Source: Bacillota bacterium (GTDB lineage: Bacteria > Bacillota > Dethiobacteria > Dethiobacterales > Dethiobacteraceae). Taken from it: a DNA stretch of 8,346 nt. Numbering within the stretch: the stretch's first letter is position 1; the number at the start of each line of letters is the position of its first letter. Where the stretch lies: contig QLUI01000063.1 of the NCBI GenBank assembly GCA_018725345.1, forward strand, positions 1 to 8,346. Direction: 5' to 3'. Positions 1 through 5,849 of the stretch are shown here, in pieces. A program made the translations under genes and the position numbers. The notes beneath the pieces are model-generated. The model made no database searches. It was not told the origin of the DNA and worked only from the letters and a program-made list of their open reading frames with translations.

Positions 1-32
1 ATGATCTCTTGCACAAACGTTAAGTGTTTTGC

Positions 33-356
33 TTAAACAAGTGGAAACCACTGCAGAAGAAGGACGACTCCCATTCCAACTGTGAGTGTAAGCATCATGT
101 TTTTTGAGCGCCAGGCAATCAAAAAAGCGATGATGCTGGCAAGAAGATAGGAATTTCCCCACCCTAGTGAGATTTGCCCCCCTGCAGCGGTGATGCCTGG
201 CACAATCAATGCGGCTAGTACCGCCACCGGAATATAGCGAAGCCAAGCAATTAACGCCGTAGGTATTTCCATGCGTGTCAGCACATACAGCGGCAGAAAG
301 CGGGGCAAATAAGTAACTATAGCCATTCCGAGAATTAAAACTAAGAGCTGCTCCAT
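33..356 (-). CDS. azlD: AzlD family branched-chain amino acid exporter, small subunit
   Basis: This is the small membrane partner of AzlC in the two-component exporter. The 107-residue product is almost wholly hydrophobic, with about four membrane segments (near 2-18, 37-54, 66-82 and 88-104). It carries the family features TYLPRFLPLYVL (15-26) and WLRYIPVAVLAALIVP (38-53). ATG at 356 is chosen because it gives the normal family length; a TTG at 389 would add eleven residues with no family support. It overlaps the end of azlC by 16 nt and has only a weak GGCGG ribosome site, so coupled translation with azlC is likely. No following gene is visible in the last 32 bases. Confidence 0.9.
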   Translation of the reverse strand: MEQLLVLILGMAIVTYLPRFLPLYVLTRMEIPTALIAWLRYIPVAVLAALIVPGITAAGGQISLGWGNSYLLASIIAFLIAWRSKNMMLTLTVGMGVVLLLQWFPLV

Positions 357-1030
357 TTTTCCGCCAACACCCCCAAGGTAGCAGTACAAATTGTGGCCAG
401 CATGATATACCAGCTGCCCGGTATGCTCAAATAAAAAAACAGCGATAATGCACCGGAAACGCAGGCGGCAAAAAACAGCTTGCGCTCAGTAATCTGGATC
501 ACAAGCAAGAAAATAAACATGGCGTAAAGGGCGTATTCCAAGGTTATTGCAGCGTTCACACTGCTAAAAAACCCGCCAAACATCCCGCCTAAAGCGCTTC
601 CTACCACCCAACCGGCATACGCTGTGCCAAAAAGCCCCAGCATGTAGAGATGGTTTTTCTCACCTTCCCGAAGCTCGCCACAAGCCACCGCATAATTTTC
701 ATCTGTAAGCCAAAATGCTAAAAGCGGCAATAATTTCGTAGGAAACTTTGTCAGGCGGGCGGCCAAAGACGCACTCATCAGTAGATGGCGCAGGTTGATT
801 AAAAAAACGGTAGCTACTATAGACGCGGCTCCGGCACCGACCGCCAGCATACTGACAGAAATAAACTGGGCGCTTCCGGCAAAGACTAGCAGCGACATCA
901 CCACAATTAGCGGCAGGCTGATGCCGGCAACACTGGCTAGCGCGCCATAAGCAAAGCCGAGTGGCAAATACCCCAGCACAATTGGGATAGCTTTTTTTGC
1001 GCCTGCTAACAAAACCTGTGTCGGCGCCAT
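341..1030 (-). CDS. azlC: AzlC family branched-chain amino acid exporter, large subunit
   Basis: AzlC and AzlD together export branched-chain amino acids; Bacillus mutants overexpressing the pair resist 4-azaleucine, and E. coli YgaZ/YgaH are related. From ATG at 1030 the product has 229 residues, the usual length, and is strongly hydrophobic with several membrane spans. Family marks are YLPLGFAYGALAS (21-33), VFAGSAQF (49-56), INLRHLLMSAS (78-88) and FWLTDENYA (106-114). A TTG at 1051 would add seven residues, but GGTGA sits 8 nt before the ATG and the family N-terminus fits the shorter form. The gene is downstream of the rpsI terminator and may rely on read-through or on a weak promoter around 1117-1145. 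The substrate is inferred from the family only. Confidence 0.92.
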   Translation of the reverse strand: MAPTQVLLAGAKKAIPIVLGYLPLGFAYGALASVAGISLPLIVVMSLLVFAGSAQFISVSMLAVGAGAASIVATVFLINLRHLLMSASLAARLTKFPTKLLPLLAFWLTDENYAVACGELREGEKNHLYMLGLFGTAYAGWVVGSALGGMFGGFFSSVNAAITLEYALYAMFIFLLVIQITERKLFFAACVSGALSLFFYLSIPGSWYIMLATICTATLGVLAEKWSSS

Positions 1031-1062
1031 AAATCTATTCACCCGCCTCAATAAAAACTTTA

Positions 1063-1105
1063 ATACAAAAGCACAAGTTCAGGCATTCTCAGAACTCGTG
1101 CTTTT
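1063..1105 (-). terminator. Intrinsic terminator after rpsI
   Basis: On the minus strand a 14-bp stem (13 Watson-Crick pairs plus one G-T pair; arms 1105-1092 and 1080-1067) closes an 11-nt loop. It ends in GTGCTTTT, with further T-rich sequence (GTATTAAAGTTTTTAT) beyond. It marks the end of the ribosomal transcript. It also lies just 37 nt before azlC, so any promoter upstream of it would place it in the azlC leader. Confidence 0.88.
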
Positions 1106-1116
1106 AATTCTTTAAT

Positions 1117-1145
1117 TTTAATTATCTCTTTAACTGATTGTTCAA
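1117..1145 (-). promoter_or_regulatory. Weak candidate promoter ahead of azlC
   Basis: TTGAAC (1145-1140), a 17-nt spacer and ATTAAA (1122-1117) make a poor to moderate promoter match in the AT-rich gap between rpsI and azlC. The transcript would have to cross the terminator hairpin at 1067-1105 before reaching azlC, so either it is not used or the hairpin acts as an attenuator. Confidence 0.25.
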
Positions 1146-1196
1146 CACATACCACCCGTCTAAGTGGCCGAAACAATAGCTTACAGTCTAACCAAA

Positions 1197-1589
1197 TTAA
1201 CGTTTTGAGAACTGCGGCGCACGGCGGGCCTTTTTAAGGCCATACTTTTTACGTTCAACCATACGCGGGTCGCGAGTTAGGAATCCGGCACTTTTCATCG
1301 CAGGACGATGGTTATCTTCTGTTTTGAGAAGAGCACGAGCAATCCCGAGGCGGATTGCACCAGCCTGACCCGTGGTGCCGCCCCCTTCAACTTTGGCAAT
1401 TATGTTAAATTTTTCGACCGTCCCCGTCAGATTAAGCGGTTGACGGACAATCAGCTTCAATGTCTCTAAACCAAAATAGGTATCGATATCTCTGTCATTT
1501 ATCAAGATATGACCGTTACCGGGAACCAGACGAACACGGGCAATGGCGCTCTTCCTGCGGCCTGTGCCATAATACTCTGCTTTTGGCAT
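1197..1589 (-). CDS. rpsI: 30S ribosomal protein S9
   Basis: S9 lies in the head of the small subunit, and its basic C-terminal tail reaches the P-site tRNA. The 130-residue product is of normal length and carries the signature YYGTGRRKSAIARVRL near the N-terminus, INDRDIDTYFG (30-40), VEGGGTTGQAGAIRLGIARAL (68-88), the TRDPRMVERKKYGLKKAR segment and the tail ending in SKR. The start is ATG with GGGAGG (1596-1601) 6 nt upstream. It is the last gene of the ribosomal run; its stop is followed about 90 nt later by a strong intrinsic terminator. Confidence 0.98.
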   Translation of the reverse strand: MPKAEYYGTGRRKSAIARVRLVPGNGHILINDRDIDTYFGLETLKLIVRQPLNLTGTVEKFNIIAKVEGGGTTGQAGAIRLGIARALLKTEDNHRPAMKSAGFLTRDPRMVERKKYGLKKARRAPQFSKR

Positions 1590-1609
1590 TCAACTTCCTC
1601 CCTTCTGCC

Positions 1610-2041
1610 TTAAAATTCCCAAACTACAGGTTGCTGCGCTTCGTGCGGATGCTCGGTGCCTCTATAAATGCGAACTTTCTTTAACGTCGCACTTCCTAGG
1701 CGATTGTGGGGAATCATCCCTTTAACTGCCAGCATAACTGCCCGTTCGGGTTTAGTGGCGATCAGGGTTCCATACGAAACTTTCTTTATGCCGCCGGCAT
1801 AACCGGAGTGACGGTAGTAGAATTTCTGTGCCGCTTTATTGCCTGTCAGCACAACTTTAGACGCATTGATAACAATAACATGATCGCCGGTATCAATATT
1901 AGGTGTAAAGATTGGTTTATGTTTGCCGCGTAACAAGCGGGCAACTTCAGTAGCCAGCCTACCAAGAGGCTTACCGGAAGCATCGACGACATACCATTTA
2001 CGTTGAATCTGTCCGACTTTTGGCATATAGGTGGTGCGCAT
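1610..2041 (-). CDS. rplM: 50S ribosomal protein L13
   Basis: L13 is an early-assembling large-subunit protein. From ATG at 2041 it has 143 residues, the family length, beginning MRTTYMPKVGQIQRKWYVVD. It contains GKPLGRLATEVARLLRGKHK (23-42), DHVIVINASKV, the YRHSGYAGG segment, VKGMIPHNRLG (107-117) and the closing RIYRGTEHPHEAQQP, all hallmarks of L13. A longer frame reaches 2116, but that extension reads through the strong GGAGG site (2049-2053, 7 nt before the ATG) and is rejected. The gene has its own near-consensus promoter and a structured leader, and it is followed 20 nt later by rpsI, the invariant L13-S9 pair. Confidence 0.98.
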   Translation of the reverse strand: MRTTYMPKVGQIQRKWYVVDASGKPLGRLATEVARLLRGKHKPIFTPNIDTGDHVIVINASKVVLTGNKAAQKFYYRHSGYAGGIKKVSYGTLIATKPERAVMLAVKGMIPHNRLGSATLKKVRIYRGTEHPHEAQQPVVWEF

Positions 2042-2118
2042 TAATTTTCCTCCTTGCAAACGCAATACTTGCGGACAAAACACCGTTAACGGGGCGGAAA
2101 ACGACGCTTTGGGCACAG
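2042..2118 (-). promoter_or_regulatory. Structured 5' leader of rplM, candidate L13 leader
   Basis: The leader contains the 10-bp palindrome CCGTTAACGG (2083-2092), a perfect 5-bp stem with 3-nt loop, CGCAA-GTA-TTGCG (2073-2061), and an alternative stem TTGC-GTTT-GCAA (2065-2054) that shares bases with it and abuts the AAGGAGG ribosome site (2055-2049). Only one of the last two stems can form at a time, which suits control of ribosome access. An L13 leader family upstream of rplM-rpsI is known in low-GC Gram-positives; membership here is inferred from position and general shape, not from a model match. Confidence 0.5.
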
Positions 2119-2124
2119 CGCTAT

Positions 2125-2152
2125 TTTATAACAGTTTAACTGTTACTGTCAA
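2125..2152 (-). promoter_or_regulatory. Promoter for rplM-rpsI (sigma-A type)
   Basis: On the minus strand TTGACA (2152-2147) is a perfect -35 hexamer, followed by a 16-nt spacer and TATAAA (2130-2125) as a near-consensus -10. Transcription would start near 2118, leaving a leader of about 77 nt before rplM. The promoter lies 18 nt past the truA stop, so L13 and S9 can be made independently of the long upstream operon. Only the sequence match supports this; the start point is inferred. Confidence 0.8.
2129..2145. repeat. 17-bp palindrome inside the rplM promoter spacer
   Basis: TAACAGT, a 3-nt centre (TTA) and ACTGTTA form a perfect 7-bp inverted repeat. It fills nearly the whole gap between the -35 and -10 hexamers and overlaps the -10 by two bases. 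Its place and symmetry are those of a repressor operator. It could be chance in AT-rich DNA, and no regulator is identified. Confidence 0.5.
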
Positions 2153-2170
2153 GCAAAAGCACGACTTTAG

Positions 2171-2902
2171 TTAATATTTTACCTCCCGTAAGATTAAACC
2201 ATGCGGTGGGACGGTCCAGCCGGCAGCATTCCGGTCTTTTGCTTGCAGAAGCGGCTGCAAGTCCGGTTCCCGCTTGCCCAGCCCTACTTCAACTAGTGTC
2301 CCGACAATAATACGCATCATGTTATAGAGGAATCCATTGGCCTCGGCAGTAATGGTAATAAAACCATTCGATTCATCCACATCCAGCCGTAAAAGCTGTC
2401 GCACCGCAGTTTTTACGCAAGAAGCGCTACCCATAAAAGAACTAAAATCATGCCTGCCCAGCAGCAAAGCTGCAGCTTTTTTCATCAGAGCCAAGTCAAG
2501 AGCAACGCGTAGGTGGAGTGAGCAATGACGTGCCAAGACTCGGGGATGTGGTGCATTATCAATGGTGTAGGTATACACCTTGCTTGCCGCACTGTAGCGA
2601 GCATGAAATAGCTCGGAAACTTTCTCTGCCCGGCTCACTACAATATCGCGCGGCAAGACAGAGTTTAGAGCGTAAGGAATCCGCTCCACTGGTATCGCGG
2701 AGGCAGTGCGAAAGTTCACCACTTGACCCTCGGCGTGCACACCGCTATCTGTACGACCTGCAGCAACAACCCGAGCAGGATGGCCAAACACTGTGTGAAT
2801 AGCTCTTTCCAGACACTCCTGGATAGTGAGAGAATTTTCTTGCAGCTGAAAGCCGTGATATTGTGCACCATTATAACCGATTGTCAGTTTAATATTTTGC
2901 AC
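2171..2902 (-). CDS. truA: tRNA pseudouridine(38-40) synthase TruA
   Basis: TruA converts uridines 38, 39 and 40 in the anticodon arm of many tRNAs to pseudouridine. The 243-residue product is of usual length. It shows the N-terminal IGYNGAQYHGFQ segment, the catalytic motif AGRTDSGVHA with nucleophile Asp52, the conserved Tyr110 in KVYTYTI, HDFSSF (151-156), the GFLYNMMRIIVGTLVEVG stretch (190-207) and the C-terminal PPHGLIL motif. No key residue is missing. The start is GTG at 2902 with GGGAG (2913-2917) 10 nt upstream, a modest site that fits lower expression than the ribosomal genes. It lies 36 nt after ecfT and 129 nt before rplM, as in the conserved Firmicutes order. Confidence 0.96.
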   Translation of the reverse strand: MQNIKLTIGYNGAQYHGFQLQENSLTIQECLERAIHTVFGHPARVVAAGRTDSGVHAEGQVVNFRTASAIPVERIPYALNSVLPRDIVVSRAEKVSELFHARYSAASKVYTYTIDNAPHPRVLARHCSLHLRVALDLALMKKAAALLLGRHDFSSFMGSASCVKTAVRQLLRLDVDESNGFITITAEANGFLYNMMRIIVGTLVEVGLGKREPDLQPLLQAKDRNAAGWTVPPHGLILREVKY

Positions 2903-2930
2903 TTAAAGACCACTCCCTAAGCAAATCGAC

Positions 2931-2951
2931 GAGCTAAGTTAAACTTGGCTC
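2931..2951 (-). repeat. Imperfect inverted repeat across the ecfT stop codon
   Basis: GAGC-AAGTT against AACTT-GCTC, with one mismatched pair and a 3-nt loop, gives a 21-nt hairpin that contains the ecfT TAA stop (2941-2939). There is no clear T-tract after it in the direction of transcription. It may be an mRNA 3' structure between ecfT and truA, or chance. Confidence 0.35.
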
Positions 2952-3736
2952 CAAGCCACAGCAATTAAAAAAAGGGCGGAAAGGAGAACGGCGAAATAGT
3001 CAAGGGGTGTGGCCAGCAGTTCGCGAAGCCGGGTGCGCCCTTTGCCGCCACGATAGCAACGGGCTTCCATGGCTATAGCCAGATCATCGGCACGACGAAA
3101 GACGGAGACAAAAAGCGGCACTAGGAGAGGCACCATACTTTTGGCGCGGCGGAAGATGTTGCCGCTTTCAAAATCAGCGCCGCGGGCCAACTGTGCCTTA
3201 GTGATCTTTTCGCTTTCTTCCATCAGCGTGGGAATAAAGCGCAGGGCGATAGTCATCATCATGGCAATTTCATGGGACGGCACACCAATTTTAGTAAGCG
3301 GCCGCATTAAATACTCTAACCCGTCAGCAAGAGCGATGGGTGAAGTCGTAAGAGTCAGTATTGATGTGCAGATCACCAGAAAAATAATTCGCAGCGCCAT
3401 AAAAGTTCCAAGATAAACACCGTCTGACTCAACAGTGAGAGGCCCGAAACGCAAAATTATCTCGCCACCTTTAGTCATAAAGAAGTGCACGATTAAAGTA
3501 AACAGAGTAATATAAAAAACCGGCCTTAGGCCACGGAAGAAGTATCGCAGCGGTAACTGAGAAACAATTAGCAACCCGAAGAGGACTATCCCAAGGAGCA
3601 GATAACCAAAAAAAGTTTGAACAACGAAAACAGTGCCGATAAAAAGAATAAGGGCTATAAATTTGGCACGAGGATCCAAGCGATGCAAAAGAGATTCTCC
3701 TGGCAGAAATTGTCCGATGGTAATGCTTTTGAACAT
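2939..3736 (-). CDS. ecfT: Energy-coupling factor transporter transmembrane subunit EcfT
   Basis: EcfT is the membrane scaffold that couples ATP hydrolysis by EcfA1/A2 to toppling of an S subunit. The 265-residue product opens MFKSITIGQFLPG and HRLDPRAK, as the family does. Hydrophobic segments are visible near residues 25-40, 43-60, 73-87, 109-131 and 243-262. The long cytoplasmic coupling region (about 175-230) carries both short Ala-Arg motifs that dock onto the ATPases, ARG at 184-186 and ARC at 225-227 (followed by YRGGKGR). ATG at 3736 is preferred by family alignment. A TTG at 3742, overlapping the ecfA2 stop as TTGA and 5 nt after GGTGAT, would add two residues and cannot be excluded. 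No S-subunit gene is adjacent, which suits a shared (group II) module. Confidence 0.94.
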   Translation of the reverse strand: MFKSITIGQFLPGESLLHRLDPRAKFIALILFIGTVFVVQTFFGYLLLGIVLFGLLIVSQLPLRYFFRGLRPVFYITLFTLIVHFFMTKGGEIILRFGPLTVESDGVYLGTFMALRIIFLVICTSILTLTTSPIALADGLEYLMRPLTKIGVPSHEIAMMMTIALRFIPTLMEESEKITKAQLARGADFESGNIFRRAKSMVPLLVPLFVSVFRRADDLAIAMEARCYRGGKGRTRLRELLATPLDYFAVLLSALFLIAVAWSQV

Positions 3737-3738
3737 AT

Positions 3739-4599
3739 TCAACTCTTATCACCACCCATCATCTGCAAGATGACTTCTTTGGCAGCTTCTACGCTAAAGA
3801 TATTCATGGGAACTTCTTTGCCGGCGCTGCGGAGCCTTAACATTAGCAAGGTCATCTGCGGAAGCGCTAGCCCTAATTCCTCCAGCACGGCGGCATCCTG
3901 AAAAACATCAGCCGGAGTTCCTGCCAGCCTAATTTCACCATCAGCCAGCACGATCAGCCTTTCAGCCCGGCTAGCCACATCTTCCATGCTGTGGGAAACA
4001 AGAACGACGGTCATCTTATGCTCCCGGTGCAGAGCATCTATTCTGTTAAGAATTTCCTCCTTGCCGCGAGGGTCAAGACCAGCCGCCGGTTCATCCAAAA
4101 TCACTAAGTCCGGTTCCATAGCCAGAATGCCTGCCATGGCCACACGGCGCATCTGCCCGCCGGAAAGCGAGAAGGGGGAACGATCTCGCACTTCTGACGG
4201 ATTTAGCCCCACAAGCCTGAGTGCTCTGTCCACCCTGACGGCTATTTCTTGATCACTTAAACCAAGATTTCTTGGACCAAATGCCACATCGGCAGCCACA
4301 TTTTCCTCAAACAACTGCTGTTCAGGAAACTGAAAAAGCAATCCTATCCTGCGACGCATAGCGGTGAGCCGCTTTTTATCCTTATTTACTTGATGTCCAT
4401 CGAGATAAACTTCGCCAGTAGTAGGCAAGAGCAGACCGTTTAAATGTTGGATAAGAGTAGATTTACCTGAGCCGGTCTGACCGATGATTGCCAGATACTC
4501 TCCTTGATGAATATCAAGTGTAATATTTTTCAGAGCAGTTACCTCGAAAGGTGTCCCAGGCATATATGTATAGCTGATATTCTTTAAATTCAGGAGCAT
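3739..4599 (-). CDS. ecfA2: Energy-coupling factor transporter ATPase EcfA2
   Basis: This is the second, non-identical ATPase of the ECF module, which pairs with EcfA1 and drives EcfT. It has 286 residues, typical of EcfA2. All ABC motifs are present: Walker A GQTGSGKST (40-48, with the Gln-Thr variant usual for EcfA2), Q-loop Gln90 in FQFPEQQLFEE, signature LSGGQ (145-149), Walker B LVILDEP (165-171), D-loop AGLDPRG and switch His203 in VSHSMED. The C-terminal part (about 220-286) is the family extension that mediates dimer contacts. The start is ATG at 4599, inside the end of ecfA1, with GGTGG (4607-4611) 7 nt upstream. The stop lies 2 nt before the preferred ecfT start, so the three ECF genes form one tightly coupled block. 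Confidence 0.95.
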   Translation of the reverse strand: MLLNLKNISYTYMPGTPFEVTALKNITLDIHQGEYLAIIGQTGSGKSTLIQHLNGLLLPTTGEVYLDGHQVNKDKKRLTAMRRRIGLLFQFPEQQLFEENVAADVAFGPRNLGLSDQEIAVRVDRALRLVGLNPSEVRDRSPFSLSGGQMRRVAMAGILAMEPDLVILDEPAAGLDPRGKEEILNRIDALHREHKMTVVLVSHSMEDVASRAERLIVLADGEIRLAGTPADVFQDAAVLEELGLALPQMTLLMLRLRSAGKEVPMNIFSVEAAKEVILQMMGGDKS

Positions 4600-5414
4600 A
4601 GTTTTGCCACCAATTCATCGACAGTCATCACATCAGGCGGCAGATCTTGCCCTGCTGCCCGCAATTCAAGAACCAGCTCGGCAACAGCCGGCACATCCAA
4701 CCCAAGAGCGCGTAGTTCGCAGTGCTGCTGGAAGACTTGGCGCGGATTTCCGTCCAAAACTATCCTGCCTTGGTCTAAAACAAGCACGCGGCTTGCAGCC
4801 AATGCTTCTTCCATGAAGTGAGTGATATGGATGACGGTGATGGCTTCCATTCGATTTAAACGACTGATGATCTCCATTACTTCCCGGCGACCGCGAGGAT
4901 CAAGTAACGCTGTAGGTTCATCAAGCACAAGACACAATGGACGCATGGCAATTACGCCGGCGATAGCTACCCGCTGCTTTTGTCCACCGGAGAGCAAGTG
5001 AGACGCATGCAGTTTATAAGCTGACATGCCCACCAGAGAAAGCGCGCCGTCCACCCTTTTCCTGATCTCCGCCGCGGGGAAGCCAAGATTTTCCGGACCA
5101 AAAGCCACATCTTCCTCCACTGTGGTAGCCACAATCTGATTGTCCGGGTTTTGAAAAACCATCCCGGCTCTCTGCCGGATACGCCAGTGGTTTAAGGGGT
5201 CTGCGGTGGAAAGACCATCAAGCAGCATTTCCCCCTCTGTGGGGGTCAGCAGGGCGTTAATCTGTTTAGCCAATGTAGACTTGCCGGAACCGTTTGGCCC
5301 CAGCACCGCCACAAACTCGCCTTCATTTATGCTAAGATTAATATCTTTTAACGCCCAAACTTCCCCATAACCTTCATACTGGTAACCAAGCCCTGTTGCC
5401 GAAATAATCGCCAC
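4590..5414 (-). CDS. ecfA1: Energy-coupling factor transporter ATPase EcfA1
   Basis: This is one of the two cytoplasmic ATPases that, with EcfT, energise vitamin- or metal-specific S subunits of ECF transporters. From GTG at 5414 it is 274 residues. It shows an intact ABC domain: Walker A GPNGSGKST (39-47), Q-loop Gln88 in FQNPDNQ, signature LSGGQ (141-145), Walker B LVLDEP (162-167), D-loop LLDPRG and switch His199. The FQNPDNQ...EEDVAFGPENLG stretch is typical of EcfA ATPases. TTG at 5432 is in frame but would add six residues through the GGGGGG run at 5421-5426, which makes a better ribosome site for GTG (4 nt after GGGGGGTG). The end overlaps ecfA2 by 10 nt, suggesting translational coupling. 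Confidence 0.94.
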   Translation of the reverse strand: MAIISATGLGYQYEGYGEVWALKDINLSINEGEFVAVLGPNGSGKSTLAKQINALLTPTEGEMLLDGLSTADPLNHWRIRQRAGMVFQNPDNQIVATTVEEDVAFGPENLGFPAAEIRKRVDGALSLVGMSAYKLHASHLLSGGQKQRVAIAGVIAMRPLCLVLDEPTALLDPRGRREVMEIISRLNRMEAITVIHITHFMEEALAASRVLVLDQGRIVLDGNPRQVFQQHCELRALGLDVPAVAELVLELRAAGQDLPPDVMTVDELVAKLCS

Positions 5415-5418
5415 TGTG

Positions 5419-5426
5419 CACCCCCC
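5419..5426 (-). promoter_or_regulatory. Ribosome binding site of ecfA1
   Basis: GGGGGGTG ends 4 nt before the GTG at 5414. This decides for GTG over the TTG at 5432, which would place the run inside the coding sequence. Confidence 0.7.
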
Positions 5427-5445
5427 AAACAAGCGTCTTCATGCA

Positions 5446-5478
5446 AAGAAAATCGACGGCTAGATTGTCGATTTTCTT
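5446..5478 (-). terminator. Terminator-like inverted repeat between rplQ and ecfA1
   Basis: AAGAAAATCGAC and GTCGATTTTCTT are perfect 12-bp arms around a 9-nt loop. In the transcribed direction the second arm runs into TTTTCTTTGC, so the GC-containing inner part (ATCGAC/GTCGAT) followed by a T-rich tract resembles a weak intrinsic terminator. The stem is AT-rich, so partial termination, lowering ECF expression relative to the ribosomal genes, is more likely than a full stop. An RNA-processing or stabilising hairpin is the alternative. Confidence 0.55.
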
Positions 5479-5496
5479 CTGGTATTATTTTTATGC

Positions 5497-5835
5497 TTAG
5501 ACAAATTCTAAAATCGCCATCGGCGCAGCGTCACCACGACGTGGAGCTAATTTCAAGATGCGTGTGTAGCCACCTTGACGATCTTCATAACGCGGGGCAA
5601 TACTTTCAAAAAGTTTCGTAACCGCATTCTCATCAAGGATATAGGCTAGTGCTTGGTGGCGTGCATGTAGATCATTGCGTTTGCCTAAGGTAACCATTTT
5701 TTCGGTGATGCTGCGAATTTGTTTAGCTTTCGCTTCCGTGGTCACAATTTTCTCGGCGAGAATCACGGATGTCACTAAGTTGCGTAGCATAGCGCGGCGG
5801 GGACCACTGCGGCGCCCGAATTTTCTTAATACCAC
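5497..5835 (-). CDS. rplQ: 50S ribosomal protein L17
   Basis: L17 is a large-subunit protein near the polypeptide exit side, and it classically closes the alpha operon. The 112-residue product matches the family throughout: RKFGRRSGPRRAMLRNLVTS near the N-terminus, TTEAKAKQIRSITEKMVTLGKR (32-53), DLHARHQALAYI, and the C-terminal ERQGGYTRI-type segment (here DRQGGYTRILKLAPRRGDAAPMA) ending ILEFV. The start is GTG at 5835, with GGAGG (5844-5848) 8 nt upstream inside a purine-rich stretch just after the rpoA stop. It is translated 14 nt after rpoA. The stop is followed by an 82-nt spacer with a terminator-like inverted repeat before the ECF transporter genes. Confidence 0.98.
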   Translation of the reverse strand: MVLRKFGRRSGPRRAMLRNLVTSVILAEKIVTTEAKAKQIRSITEKMVTLGKRNDLHARHQALAYILDENAVTKLFESIAPRYEDRQGGYTRILKLAPRRGDAAPMAILEFV

Positions 5836-5849
5836 GGCTTCTCCCTCCT

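Noticed and set aside
40..52. AGTGG-AAA-CCACT perfect short inverted repeat at the azlD end, and a bulged hairpin at about 11-32
   Set aside because: The stems are short, the first is inside coding sequence, and neither is followed by a T-tract, so they do not make a convincing terminator for azlCD.
1146..1157. GGGTGGTATGTG on the minus strand, resembling the T-box core of amino acid leaders, upstream of azlC
   Set aside because: Only the GGGTGG part matches; the following CCGCG is absent, and the leader is too short after the rpsI stop for a specifier stem. No antiterminator partner for the hairpin at 1067-1105 is visible.
2042..2116. 25-residue N-terminal extension of L13
   Set aside because: It would translate through the rplM ribosome binding site and leader hairpins; family proteins start at the MRTTYMPK position.
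3471..3755. 94-codon minus-strand frame overlapping the start of ecfT in another frame
   Set aside because: It overlaps conserved ecfT sequence, its product resembles no family, and the ecfT frame is continuous, so it does not indicate a frameshift.
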